Notes: a model not told the origin generated them from the letters alone. A stretch of DNA of 64,000 nucleotides from Euwallacea fornicatus (GCF_040115645.1 NC_089562.1:1-64000), one strand, 5' to 3'; counted from the stretch's first letter, positions 1-11,468 are shown. Numbers and translations: made by a program.

Positions 1-189
1 TTTATGGAATTTCTTATGAAATTTATAAATTTTTTAAATTTATGTTTTAATTTTATTTACGCTATAACTTGTAAACAAACGAAAATCGGATAACAACATT
101 TAAGTTTTTTTACATTTATTTTTCATGTATAACACGCTCCTGAAGTTTGGCACGATCCTCCCGACTCACCCTTTATTAAAAATTATCAG

Positions 190-671
190 AACACAGGCAT
201 TTATGTTATTTCCATTCTTTGCAGAAACAGGATTTTTTCTATTTCTTTTAAACAGCAAGACCGACTCTTAACATAGGATACATCATAATAATCGAAAAAA
301 AAAGTTGAATCTAGAAATGGGAAAATCCGAGATGGCGCCCATAAGAAAAAATAAAGTTGATGATGGTTCCGGAAAATCGAAACGTCGGATTCCAAATTTG
401 ACACTGTCATCACGTCGAGGAGAAAAAGTGACTATGAAAATGTGCCAGCCATTTTCAATTATCTCTTCAAACGAATCGAGAAAAAAATAAAAATCTTTTT
501 TCGACATTTCGTATTTTCCCGGATATTTCCGGAAGTAATCGAAATTTTATAATTTGTCAAACGGCATCTTACAAAGCTCGAAAATGCGCAACTTTGCCCT
601 AATTTAACCGACCTCGTATCTCTTCAAATAACCGAGATCCCCATGGTTGAGCTCGTAAAACGGACACCCTG
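190..671. repeat. Dispersed CAGGGTGT-type repeat, copy 1 (right part)
   Basis: This stretch closely matches 35870-36347, including a shared A-rich run and a shared right end reading CACCCTG before TA (copy 2 reads CATCCTG). Short open frames inside it are not conserved between the copies and are not called as genes. The left end of this copy is not clear and may be truncated. The TA-flanked end suggests a non-autonomous DNA transposon; that class assignment is inference. Bases 1-189 hold nothing I recognise. Confidence 0.6.
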
Positions 672-1350
672 TATACAGGAATTTCGTTCTTTGTTTTAAT
701 CTCATGTCTTATTTTCGAAGTAAAAGTTAATTTATCGCCCTGTTTAAAAAATATATCCGAATATTCCTTGCATAATTTAATAATCGCATCTTTTCCTCGA
801 AGTTCATATGGTCAGTTCTAATTATATTTTGAATGTCACTCGGACGTTCATATTTCACATTATACAAAGATGATACGTCATTCTTCACCTTCTCGAAATC
901 GTAAACATCGTAATCTGATTCTTTGAACGGTGTAACCGGAAAATTTTGTTTTGTTGCAAATTCGATTCGTTTGAATTTCAACAGCACCCAGTTCCCAGAA
1001 AAACTCAAACTTTGCCGAATTATGAATTCTCGGTTAGGTCTACTCGTTCAATTGCGACGTCACCTTCAAAGACACATACGGGAATTTCTTTCATGACTTT
1101 CTCATGAGGATCAATTACAAAACAACTAGTTGAATTCATGGGTCTTCCAATTTTATAAGGAATTTCCACTTGGTCGTTTAGTAATTGAACGGGACAAGTT
1201 TGCGTTCGCTTGCTGTCTCACCCCAGACACAAAGGGGGCACAGTTGGTCGGCAGTACCGAGGTGAACTGTATCTCTTTTGTGTAGATTTTATTTTGTTCG
1301 AAGGACCACAGCTCATTTGGCACTGAACCGATGCAGGACAAACGCACTTG
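672..1350 (-). pseudogene. Gypsy-type LTR retrotransposon pol relic (just upstream of RT)
   Basis: On the minus strand a frame of about 90 codons (1008 down to 727), continuing to about 672, reads like the gypsy pol segment just before reverse transcriptase: IIRTDHMNFEEKMRLL, then a stop, then LTFTSKIRHEIKTKNEIP. Family members have this linker (HMN.EEK followed by LTFTSKI.H.I.T). Further upstream, 1139 to 1020, an interrupted frame with similar composition may be the end of protease. Stops and a frameshift show it is dead. It is cut on the left by the CAGGGTG-type repeat and followed on the right by a Tc1 remnant. Confidence 0.55.
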
Positions 1351-1763
1351 ATAACAACACACTTACAGTGACTCGCATGAATACTCGGACACTATGGTAT
1401 TTTTGAAAGGACATATTAGGTTTTTTGCTAACTTATTATTAAGTAATAATTAGTTAAAACAATGTTTCTAGTATGTGTAAATACATTTTTGATCTTTCAT
1501 ATTTAATTGTATACAAAGATGCTATCGAACAAAGAAAACGAGGCATAATTTTACTGTCGCAAGAATATTCGGATACGGAATGCGGTGAGGTGCAGTGCGG
1601 TGCAGGTAAAAAATAATTGAAAAATATTGCATACAGAGTTTTTGTGATCGTAAAGATTAGAGATGTCTCAGACTCAATTTTCTTGTCAGTTGTGTGCAAA
1701 GGGGTTTGAAGGCGAATTTATTACTTACTAAAATTCACATTATGGAGCGAAAAGGCAAAAATA

Positions 1764-3421
1764 CAGTCGGTGCAGAAAGTATTCGTACGGCAGATAATAT
1801 TTTATAAATCGATAAATTTCGATGATTTTAATGTTTATTTACTTTGCCAAATTGATGATACACATTGTTTCACATTATTATATTACGATCCGAAGAAGAA
1901 AAAACATAAACAAGAGTGTCGCTAAGAGAATTACACCAAGAACAAAAAATCGACAGGAATAGACTCGCATAAAGTATTCGTATATAGCACGCAGTTGCAT
2001 CTTCACCGTGACTTAACACATACACATTTTAAATTTAGTAAAATCGAAAAAGTCGGATATTAAAGGTAATAAAATAAAAAAATTTTACAATGGTACATAA
2101 CATTTTGATAGCTGCTTAGGATCGTGGGACGTAATAGTAATGAAACATCGGAAGTGCGACAGCTGATTGTTAAATTACATAATGAATGCAAATTTTTAGC
2201 GGAAATTGGTAGAATAGTAAATAGGCCAAGATCTACTATACAAACGATTATACACATATATTGTGAGCGCAAAACTTTCAAGGATAAACCTCGTGTTGGA
2301 CGTCCTAAAAAATTAACTGAACATCTAAGACCCATTATTGCAAGGAAAGTTAAAGAGAATCCTCGAACAAGTGCGGAAAAAATTGCTACATAACTAAATA
2401 CATACAACAATACACTTGTTTCTGCTCGTACTGTGAGGAATTGTTTAAAAAAACAAGGCTATCAAGGCAGAGTTGCTCGTAAAAAATATTTTATTAATGA
2501 GATCAATAGAAAGAAGCGATTAGAATTCGCTAGAAGACATCTTACCACCCCACTATCTTACTGGAATCGAGTCATATTTACTGATTAAAGTAAATTTGAA
2601 GTTTTTGGCAACAAACGGCATTTTAAGGTATAGAGAAAAAAAAGGAATTGCGTTTAATAATGAAAATTTACAACCGACAGTGAAGTATGGTAGAGGATCT
2701 GTTTTGGTTTGGGGCTTTATGAGTGCTTCAGGAGTAGGATTGCTTCATTTTATTGATGGTATTATGAACCAAATGGTATATATTCATATTTTAAAAACCC
2801 ACCTTCTACAAAGTGCAACAAAAATGGGAATTAAGGATAATTATATCTTTAGCCAAGACAATGATCCTAAGCACACTGCTATAAAGACCAGGCTCTGGAT
2901 CCTTTATAACACCCCAAAATATTTGAAAACTCCTCCTCAGTCGCCAGATATTAATCCCATCGAACAGCTTTGGAGTTACTTGGAAAAAAAATTAGAAACC
3001 ACCCAATCCAATCAAGGGAGGGATTAAAAGTTGCACTTTTAGAAGAGTGGAACAAAATTCCGGAAAATTTTACAAGAAATTTAGTTAATTCTATGCCTAG
3101 AAGGTCAGAGGCAATTATAAAGTCAAAAGGCTATCCTACAAAATATTAAAACTGTTATTAGAGTCGTATTTGTTACTTAAAATTTTGTTTTTGACATCTG
3201 TACGAATACTTATTGCTTCTGAATTCGTGATTATTTTATAGTTTCCTATATTTATTTAAATAATAAAATTATTAAACTTACTTTTTCTTTTAAAAATATT
3301 TGTGAATAATACAAATGAACCTCTATATGTTTCTTTTTGTCTTGTAAAGATGTCCTTTATAGCATAAAATCGATCGTTTTTACAATTTTGCGCTCTGTAC
3401 GAATACTTTCTGCACCGACTG
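1764..3421 (+). mobile_element. Tc1-like DD34E element D, complete, 1658 bp
   Basis: Both ends are visible: TA-CAGTCGGTGCAGAAAGTATTCGTAC on the left, and the inverted copy GTACGAATACTTTCTGCACCGACTG-TA on the right. Extra copies of the AGTATTCGTA core lie inside each end (near 1974 and 3203), the IR/DR arrangement known for many Tc1 elements. The TA duplications are at 1762-1763 and 3422-3423. It encodes one transposase on the plus strand. Confidence 0.9.
2124..3149 (+). pseudogene. Tc1 transposase of element D (inactivated)
   Basis: Cut-and-paste transposase of the Tc1/mariner superfamily. The N-terminal paired helix-turn-helix (about residues 1-90, with RPRSTIQTIIH) is followed by an in-frame TAA at about 2392. 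The catalytic part resumes with VIFTD followed by another stop in place of the usual E of TDESKF, then VLVWGFMSASGVG, SQDNDPKHTA and QSPDINPIEQLW, giving the D...D34E triad positions. The reading ends with GYPTKY, the usual Tc1 C-terminus, at 3147-3149. At least two nonsense changes plus frame breaks make it non-functional. Confidence 0.85.
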
Positions 3422-3600
3422 TATTTCTTTTGACATACGACAATTGATTATTTTTCATCACGCTAAAGGCAGATCGTATCGAGAAATCGGGAATTTGTTA
3501 AGAGTTAGTAAAAGTACAGTTGCTGAGTTTATGCTACCCCTGTCACAAATATCGAAGACCTAAAATTACGAATAACAAACGCTTGTCAAGAGATTTAATT

Positions 3601-4974
3601 GAAATACGAAAACCTTTACCTACCTACCTGAATAAAAATGCACTTACATATTTGATGTTTCTTTTATTAGTCATTTGGAAAATGTCGAAAGGAGTGCAGT
3701 TAATTACAGATTTAAAAAATTCTATCATAAATATGGCTTTAAGGGGCTATAGTTTGAGAAAAATTGGTGAAATGACCGACAAATCGCACTCAACAATTCA
3801 ATATATTGTTAATAAATTTAAAACTCAAGGATCCATTAAAAATTTCCCCAAAAAACCGAGACAAAGGAAATTAAGCGAAAGAGAAGAAAGGATAATTATT
3901 AAAGAAATTAAGAAAAATCCTAAAAGTAGTGTACCAACAATTCGTCTGATCGTTCAAGATATAACAGGAAAGCTTGTATGTCTTCAAACAATTCGTCGAG
4001 TACTGTCGAAAAACGGATATCATGGTAGAGTACCCAGGAAAAGACCCTATGTCAGTAAAGTAAACCGCCGTAAACGTCTTCTGTTCGCTAAAGAGCATAT
4101 AGACAAAGACGAAGGGTTTTGAGATAGTCATTTGGTCCGATGAAACCAAAATCAATCTTTTTGGGTCCGATGGAATCCATAGAGTGTGGAGAAAGGCCAA
4201 TGAAGACAATAATCCACGCAATACACTTTCAACTGTTAAATATGGTGGTGGACCTTTAATGATTTGGGGATGTATGTCATCAAGAGGAGTTGGATCTGTT
4301 GACTTTATTGAAAATACTATGGACAAATACGGTTACAACGAAATTTTGAAAAGAAACGTCAAGCAAAGTGCCGAAAAATTAGGTATGCCCAGGGTCTATA
4401 GATTCCAACACGACAACGACCCGAAACATACGGCTCTGCTCAATAAAGAATGGTTAATTTGGAACGTTCCAAAATTGCTTCAAACACCTCTACAATCGGC
4501 CGACTTAAATCCCATTGAGCATTTATGGGCCATTTTGAAAAGAAATATTAGAAAAATTAAAATTTCCTCAAAATCAGAACTGAGACAAATTATTCTTCAA
4601 GAATGGGAAAGAATAAGTCCAAATATATGTAAAAAATTAGCATCATCAATGAAAAAACGGTGTCAAGCGGTAATTAAAGCGAAAGGTTCTTCCACAAAAT
4701 ATTAATTTATTTATTCAAATGAAAACTATTGTTTATTGGTGTATTTAAATTAAAGTGTACGAACAAAAGTGTTGTATGAAAAGTGAATGTTTTTGTTAAA
4801 TTAACGAATTATTAATGTTATATATTCTAGAAATTTTTTTTTGTTACATAATTGTTTAAAATAGAGTTATTATTTACTGTGAAAAAATGAATATATTTTT
4901 TATTGAAGCGTAACACAGATAACGCTTTTTTAATTCAAGAAATGCATCTGTACGAATAGATCTGTTGTATACTG
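3601..4974 (+). mobile_element. Tc1-like element F, left-truncated
   Basis: It carries a nearly full transposase (3682-4705) and a right end TCTGTTGTATACTG before TA at 4975-4976, with an internal CTGTACGAATA repeat typical of IR/DR Tc1 ends. The matching left inverted repeat is not found between 3530 and 3682, so the left end was deleted at the junction with element E; the exact start given is approximate. The 4706-4974 stretch is its AT-rich 3' non-coding end. Its right TA abuts element A. Confidence 0.7.
3682..4705 (+). pseudogene. Tc1 transposase of element F (one frameshift)
   Basis: Starts MSKGVQLITDLKNSII with a helix-turn-helix (YSLRKIGEMTDKSHSTIQYI), then the linker GYHGRVPRKRPYVSK. 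The frame is lost near 4122, just before the first catalytic D (the region equivalent to WSDETKINLFG). It resumes one frame over from about 4130 with GGGPLMIWGCMSSRGVG, HDNDPKHTA and QSADLNPIEHLWAIL, and ends SSTKY. About 340 codons in total, the normal Tc1 length. A single frameshift is the only lesion I see. Confidence 0.85.
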
Positions 4975-5189
4975 TACAGTTACCAACACAATTGAGTATA
5001 CACCTCTGATTTTATCAAATAAAGGTATATTTTTTCAATTTAAACAGCTTTTAGAATAACATATCTCTCTATATATAATTGATACAACTTCAATAATAGT
5101 ATATTAAAAAAAGAAATTGCAAAAAATCAATTTAACATCGCATTTTAAATATTTTATGAAATCAAAGCGAAATACGATGACACGAACCC

Positions 5190-7806
5190 CCCCTCCCTGA
5201 ACAACCTCCTAAATGACTGCATTCACTTTACCATCTCACACCTGGACGACAAAATACACGTTTTCCTGGTATACATACACCAATTTTCGGACATTGAACA
5301 AAACATACTAACTAGGGCGTGCCTCTACAAATATGCCATCATTATTGGCGACCTAAACCTCAACAGACCCAGAACAAAACAATTAAATACATTCGTGGAA
5401 AACTCGGACTTTATAAGACAACCCACCCCACCGACATTCCTTATGCCAGAAAACCAAGACACAACACCGGACGTATTACTGCACACTACAAACCTAACTG
5501 CTAACATAACCAATGTTGGGTTGACCAATGAACTGGGATCTGACTACCTGGCAATTACTTTTGACCTTAACCCAGGACAAACACAACAGCTCTCTAACAA
5601 AAACAACCAAGGGAAATTAAACCTTTTTTTTTTATAGAGGAGGGAAACCTTCCAAAGGTACCCGGTCTGATGTTGTGGCGACCGGGTTATATGGGATTCG
5701 TCCCTAAGTGGGACGCCTACCCACTAAAACCCTCCTCTCTTCACCCTGAGTCCCCCCCGGAACCGCCGCTAAGCATTACTTCAGGGGGGGGAAATTAAAC
5801 CTAGAAAAAACTGACACCAACAAAGTGAGAAAGTACGTTCACAATTACATTCACACTCGGTCACAATCCACTTCTATAGAAACACTACAATAAAAAATAT
5901 CATCAGCTATCGAATATTCACACCTCGACTTAAAAATTAATTCTTTCAACACACTCTACCAAAATTCATTTTAAGGCTGAGTAAACAAAAGCGAGAACTA
6001 TACAGACAATACTCACAAACATAGGACAGCGAATTAAAAAGAACACTTAATAACCTCAACCGAAACGTAAAGACATTAATATACGAATACCGACAGGACA
6101 AATGGCTAGAGGCATGCCAAGAAATCGAAAACGACAGCGGGAAATCGTACTGGAAAAAAAATAAAAAAAACTAACACGTTACAAAAAAAACAACAATATT
6201 GAAACGATTAGCGAAAACGGAACGGAACACTACACAGACAAAGACAAAGCAGACGCATTTGCCAGACACTTTCGAAGAGCCTTCAGCGCATCAACCAACC
6301 CAAACTTTGACAACAACAACTGGAATGACGTAAACCACTGGTACGACAACTACTTTAGCAACCCCTCAAACCATACATTCGAACCAATCACGGACATGGA
6401 ATATGACGAAGCCCTTACAAGTTTAAAAAACACAGCACCGGGAAAAGACAAAATTAAGTGCAAAATTTTGAAAAATTTAACCCCCGAAACACGCGAACAC
6501 ATATGCAACCAACTAAATAACTGCATAACTTACAATACCATACCTACGACGTGGAAAATGGAATAATAATTCCCACTGCAAAAAACGGACTAGACAACTC
6601 ACAAACTAAAAACTATCGACCAATCACATTACTACCGGTGTTGTGTAAATTATTCGAACACATAATTAAGAGCAGACTTGAAAAACTTATTGGGAACAAC
6701 ATTCCTAATTACCAGTTTGGCTTAAATCCAAACATTCGACCATTCACCCACTTTTTGTCCTGACAAACAATATACAGACAACACACTTAAACGATCGGAA
6801 AACCGCAAGTCTGTTTATGGACATCAATAAGGCTTTCGACAGTGTCTGGCACAACGGGCTTCTTTGCAAACTGTACAAACTTTACACACCAAAATACTTA
6901 CTAAACATTCTTAGAAACCTACTGGAGAACAGACGACTGGAAGTACGAATCGACAACACCCTTTCTTTTTCCTTCTCCCCCGAGCAAGGACTTCCCCAGG
7001 GTTCGCCACTTTCCCCTTTTCTATACAATGTGTACTGCCATGACATATACAACCACAACTTGCAAGACAAACACGCAATAAACGAAACAGCTTACATATT
7101 ACAATACGCCGACGACACTGCACTCATTGCACATGATAAAACAACAAAAAAAGCCGTGGAGAGACTACAGATTCTAATGGACAACACAATGACATGGTTC
7201 TACAAATGGAGACTGACACCAAACGCTACGAAGAACCAACTGCTACTCCCTAACCATAAAATTAAACACAACTTCCCAACATTACAGGCAAACAGACACA
7301 CAGTAGAACCAACTAACGAAATTAAATTCACAATAGACAAAAAACTGAAATTCACCAAACACCTACAAAACATGAGGACAGAAATCACTTGACGAAGAAA
7401 ACATTTTCGAACACTGACATACAAAGATAGAGCCATAAGTATCAAAACGGCAACAAAAATATACAAATCTATATGCAGACCTCTGTTAGACCACGGCCAC
7501 GTACTGATGGCTAATGCAACAGACAAAACAAAAAAATACATACAAACAACTGAACAAATTGCCTTAAGACTAATCACAAAAATAAGATATCCCGACAACC
7601 CCTTACATAACCCACCCACCCAAATGCTATATGAACGCACAAATATGACGAAAATAACGAAAAGACTACTGCAACTTCGGAAAAAATGGAAGGACAACCC
7701 TCATAACTGGACAATACTCAACCCCCTCTGCTTGGCACGGCAAACTAGACATTCCCGATTCCTTTATCCCTCCGAAACCCTACTCGAACACTACCAACAA
7801 CCATGA
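5190..7806 (+). pseudogene. Endonuclease/reverse transcriptase of the Jockey-like LINE
   Basis: The 5' part reads as the end of an apurinic-type endonuclease (IIGDLNLNRPRTKQL, then TPDVLLHT, then GSDYLAITF). After the nested fragment the frame is full of stops to about 6540. The RT then reappears: NYRPITLLPVLCKLFEHII (block 1-2), MDINKAFDSVWHNGL with its catalytic D (6817 on), EQGLPQGSPLSPFLY, and YADDTALIAH (about 7104-7133) with the catalytic DD. The thumb and C-terminal part run to 7806 with another frame change near 7392. This order is that of Jockey/CR1-type ORF2. It is long dead. Confidence 0.8.
5624..5788 (-). mobile_element. R1-type LINE 3' end, severely 5'-truncated (about 165 bp)
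   Basis: Read on the minus strand this matches the 3' ends of the R1-clade LINEs at 11796-14566 and 28813-31991: GTAATGCT.AGCGG.GGTTCCGG, GTGGGTAGGCG, ACCCGGTCG, ACCGGGTACCTTT and CCCTCCTC before a short poly-A (here T-run 5624-5633). It is flanked by a direct repeat GGGAAATTAAACC at 5611-5623 and 5789-5801. It interrupts the Jockey-like LINE, so it arrived later. Confidence 0.85.
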
Positions 7807-8182
7807 ACGGACTGTGGACGGACGACAATGGCGAACGGTCATTCCTCTCTCATCCTTATTAGACTTATGGTTGCTGTTTAGTATTTTTCTTTTTTTTTAT
7901 TATTAAATATGTTAGTGTATCCCGATGCTGCATCAACAGTTTATGTTAAGAAGACATTAATTTTATTTATTGACATTTATTGAACATCCGATTTTAATTG
8001 CTGGCCGCGTCGCCGGCAATTACTAAAAGGAACCATTGTCCAGAGTTCCAAACTGTTAGGTGCTAAGGTGACTCATGGCTGAATAGCCATGATTGCCATG
8101 CTTATCAAGGTTACGCTTATTAACAGCGTATCCACAGTTTATTATTTTTAAGCCACGTAAAATATATAGGAGATTTAATATA

Positions 8183-8639
8183 TGTGAGCTTTTATGAAGA
8201 AAGTGATACAAGGGTGTTTATTGATTCGCCTAATGTGAGTGTGAAAATACATGTTGTCTCATAAAGATAGTGCTATAACCTGGCCTTAGGCATAAGGACA
8301 ATGTTACGAACACTTGTTACTGTCTTATCACATTTTAGAAATGGACTTAGCCTGTAATAGTTAAATAGATTATCGGTGATAAAAGATAAATAGGGCCTGT
8401 TTATAATCTCGCCAAAAATATATGGAAGTGTGAAGGGAGTGATTCAGGGATGCGAGCGTGGGAAGAATGTGGAGGCCTGGGTGCCGGTTCTGGTGAAAAA
8501 GAACAGGTGCACCCAGGGTGACTCGGATACATTGTGTGGGGGGGCATTCGACCCCCGATCTCAGGGAAGTAAAGAAGTACTGCCAAGACTTGTGCTTTAT
8601 TTCACCCTCCTTCATTACCCTTAGAACAATTTTCTGACA
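8183..8639 (+). mobile_element. Solo LTR, family B (457 bp), TATA target
   Basis: Begins TGTGAGC and ends TTCTGACA, flanked on both sides by TATA (8179-8182 and 8640-8643). A second copy, also flanked by TATA, lies at 55363-55820. TG...CA termini with a 4-bp duplication and a TATA target preference are known for gypsy/errantivirus-type retrotransposons. No internal domain is present, so this is a recombination footprint. Short open frames inside it are not genes. Confidence 0.85.
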
Positions 8640-8763
8640 TATACTTTGATTTTTTGAACCGATAAGTTGTGGCTGATACTGAAGCCAGCTATTTTATTTT
8701 AATTACTAAAAACCCCAAGTATTTAACAGTTACCTTGTGGTTTTTTTTTTGAAGAATTGTACA

Positions 8764-9213
8764 TGTGAGCATTCTTTGTCCATGTTGAAACAATTAATCA
8801 ATTATCCGAAAATATCATGGGGTTCTGGCTCTAAATTCCTCCCAAGATAAGTGCGAGAAAATGGTAAAAGGGCTGTCACGAATCTCTTCGCATTTCTTGT
8901 TTATGTTAAGACCATTAATTGGCATTATCTGAAAGTGGTACAAGCTTTTGGTACCAAACTTTCCCGGATTAGCGTGGGAAGAGTGGGTTGTTTATAAATT
9001 CCTTTGGCATAGGTGAGAATGACGTTTAGGGGTTTGGTACCCGTGGGAAAAGAGTGGACAGCCCTTCCATCTTATCGGTTCTCTCGAAAAGAGGGGATGT
9101 GTTCTGTGTATGGATACCGGGTTGTATCGGGATTCCATTTTTGGTTCACGGAGAATAAAGAAGTGCTCTGAAAATTGTGTTTTCCTCTTCACCCTTGAAC
9201 CGTAAATCTTACA
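8764..9213 (+). mobile_element. Solo LTR, family A (450 bp), TACA target
   Basis: Begins TGTGAGC like family B and ends AATCTTACA, with TACA duplicated at 8760-8763 and 9214-9217. It shares a GCGTGGGAAGAGTG core and an AATAAAGAAGTGCT-type 3' region with family B but is otherwise diverged, so it is a related gypsy-type LTR. It lies in the 3' untranslated part of the Jockey-like LINE. Confidence 0.75.
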
Positions 9214-9359
9214 TACATGTCAATCGGGCAGAAAGGCCAAGGGGCCGATAGCCCATTCACCGGGTGAATAAAGATCGTTATTATTATTATTATTATTACG
9301 ATGACACAAAATTAAAGATACACCGCTTAATAATAATAAATTTCTAAGGATAATTTTGT

Positions 9360-9623
9360 TTAATAATGGGTTGCAAATCCCTGAGCATCAATTACGGCCT
9401 TTAGACGATCTGTCATAGATGCAACCAAATTTTTCGTAATGGAAGACGGGATGTATTCCCACACATCAATAATATCTTGCTTGAGTTGGAAGATATTTGA
9501 AGATTGTTTTTTTTTAAGGGTCTTTTTCATATCCATCCACAAATTTTCTATGGGAATGATATCTGGTGATTGTGGGGGTGGGTTGACTAATCGAGAAACG
9601 TTGTATATTAGCCACTGCTTAAC
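9360..9623 (-). pseudogene. Tc1 transposase of element A, C-terminal part
   Basis: Minus-strand frame with QSPDIIPIENLWMDM (the region of the catalytic E), a helical C-terminal domain and the terminal FATHY at 9360-9362. The upstream continuation (HTA followed by WLIYNVSRLVNP) is interrupted at the TA at 9624 by element B and resumes at 14597. An intact frame on both sides of the insertion shows element A was less decayed when B arrived. Confidence 0.85.
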
Positions 9624-9656
9624 TACAGTCAGTCACATAAGTCTACGTACACCTAG

Positions 9657-10235
9657 TGTAATGGAACTCGCGAAACAAAACTCGGGAACACTTTAGTAGA
9701 TTTTATTCCACTCGTTATGACACACACAACACTGAATCGTTACAAAACTAAAGATCTTAGGCTTTAAGTGGCATTTAAATGGAGAGAGTCAAAAGTTAAG
9801 GATGCAGGATTTTACAAGATTCCGGGAGCGTCGAGCTATATCAGTCGTATCGTTATTATTAGAAAAATAGAATAGAATAGAGAGTAGTACCAGGTTCGGG
9901 GTATCTTAAGTACTAAAAATGGGGGTCAGTACCCATAGGCGTGCTCCGGTTTTAGGCAATAGGCAACATAACCCACAGATGGTAACTTTCCAAATTCTTA
10001 ACCCGTAAAGTCAAGACAATGGTAAGAAAGGATAATTTACGAGGGTGTTGCAGCTGTAGTCTGATTTTGGCAAAAATGAGGATATTTTAGTCTTTTGTCT
10101 TGACGAGGAAGAGGAGTGAAAGTCTTTATGAAGGGTAACCCTTATTGGAAGATAGTGGGTTCCCGACATATGGCCATCCTGGACATACCACTAAGGCAGT
10201 GGAAATCCATAGGCGTAGCCTAAGGGTACATTACA
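9657..10235 (-). mobile_element. Solo LTR, family C (579 bp), CTAG target
   Basis: Termini TGTAATG...CATTACA, flanked by CTAG at 9653-9656 and 10236-10239. It is the near-identical reverse complement of 55969-56546, where the flanks are ATTC on both sides. It interrupts the left inverted repeat of element B: removing it rejoins ACACCTAG to CAAATTCG, which matches the inverse of the right repeat. Confidence 0.9.
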
Positions 10236-10448
10236 CTAGCAAATTCGTATTATTTCATAGTTAGAATCATGATCCAAAAAATATTTTTAAATATATTGAA
10301 ATCCTCTCATAAATGATTCTTATCGGTAATTAGAAATTTGGGTTTCGATTAATAGGTTGGAAGAAAAAAAATTAAAATAAAAATTTCCGATCTCAGAAAA
10401 GTGAACATACAGTAGATAAATTTTATTATACTTAAAGAAAACAAAAAA

Positions 10449-11468
10449 TTAATATTTTGTTGGTCCACCTTCCGCATCTACAACTGCTTGCAATCATCTG
10501 GGCATGGATGAAACCAAATTTCTTGCGACATCTGAGATAATTTCACCCCAAGCCGAAGTTAATGCTCTTTTTAGTGATTCTTTCCCTGAAATTTCGTAAT
10601 TTCGCACCCTTCGCTCTAATTCGTCCCATAGGTGTTCTGTAGGGTTCATGTCTGGCGACTGCGGAGGAGAATGAAGTTGCTTGGGCACGTTGTAAAGGAG
10701 CCATTCTTTGACAACCAGGGCGGTATGTTTGGGATCGTTGTCTTGTTGAAATATCCATTGGTTTCCTAATCCCAAACGTTCAACTGAAGGCAATAAATTA
10801 TCACGTAAAATTTGGAGATACTTCCGATGATTCGTTACACCTTCAATCAAAACCAAATTTCCCACACCAGCCGCAGACATTGAGCCCCATACCATTGTAT
10901 TGCCTCCGCCATGCTTGACTGTGGGTACCAAGTTTTCAGGTTTCAGCTCTTCATTAGCTTTTCGCCATATTTTTCCTTTACCATCGGAACCACAAATATT
11001 GTACTTACTTTCATCAGTAAACAAGATCGAACTCCAAAACTGAAGACCCTTTTCTAAATACTTTTTTGCAAATTCTAGGCGTTTTCTTCTATTTTGCTGT
11101 GAGATTAGAGGCTTTTGCCTAGGAACCCTCCCATGAAATCCATTTGATCTCAGAACTCTTCTTATAGTTTCGGCACTGACACGTTTACCAGTTTCTCGTC
11201 GAACTTGATCAGCCGATTTCGGAGCACTAATTTTCGGGTTTAATGCAACTTTTCCAACAATAGTACGAATTTCGCGGAGGCTCATTTTTTTAGGGCTTCC
11301 AGATCGGGGTTTATTATTAGTTGAATTTAATAAATTAAAGTTTTTTATGATAGTGTGCACTGTAGAACGAGCTGACTTTACAGTTTTCGCTATGTCACCA
11401 TATGATTTTCCTTCGTTTCGTAATGAAACTATTAGTTCTCTAATTTCTTTTGCAATTTCTCTTCGCAT
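10449..11468 (-). pseudogene. Tc1 DD34E transposase of element B (one stop near the C-terminus)
   Basis: Best preserved transposase in the window: 324 codons open from the ATG at 11468, then one TGA at 10494-10496 in MPR*LQAV (CGA to TGA is likely), then 14 further codons ending GGPTKY at 10449. Features in order are the helix-turn-helix KSYGDIAKTVKSARSTVHTI, GFHGRVPRQKPLIS, the first catalytic D in LFTDESKYNI, GGGNTMVWGSMSAAGVG, the second D in QQDNDPKHTA, and the E of QSPDMNPTEHLW. The protein binds the inverted repeats and moves the element by cut and paste. The stop removes only the last 15 or so residues, so partial activity cannot be excluded. Confidence 0.85.

Larger units (their letters stand above)
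1366..3600 (+). mobile_element. Tc1-like element E, right-truncated, split by a second Tc1
   Basis: The left end reads TA then CAGTGACTCGCATGAATACTCGGACAC, close to the ends of the element at 27746-32599. A transposase frame opens at the ATG at 1743 and runs eight codons before a TA at which another complete Tc1 (1764-3421) is inserted. Removing that element and one TA lets the frame run on (RQLIIFHHAKGRSYREIGN, then a SKSTVAEF helix) as a Tc1 helix-turn-helix. It then shifts frame (about 3535-3610, KYRRPKITNN) and stops where element F begins. No matching right inverted repeat is present, so the 3' part was lost. Confidence 0.7.
5184..9296 (+). mobile_element. Jockey-like LINE, 5'-truncated, with (TTA)n tail and nested insertions
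   Basis: Flanked by an 11-bp target duplication TACGATGACAC at 5173-5183 and 9297-9307. The 5' end falls inside the endonuclease domain. The 3' end is GGGTGAATAAAGATCG followed by TTATTATTATTATTATTAT. It contains three later insertions: an R1-type 3' fragment (5624-5788) and two solo LTRs (8183-8639 and 8764-9213). The remaining 7807-8182, 8640-8763 and 9214-9296 stretches are its 3' untranslated region. Confidence 0.8.

Noticed and set aside
9276..9300. (TTA)n run as an independent microsatellite
   Set aside because: It directly precedes the target duplication of the Jockey-like LINE and is better explained as its tail.
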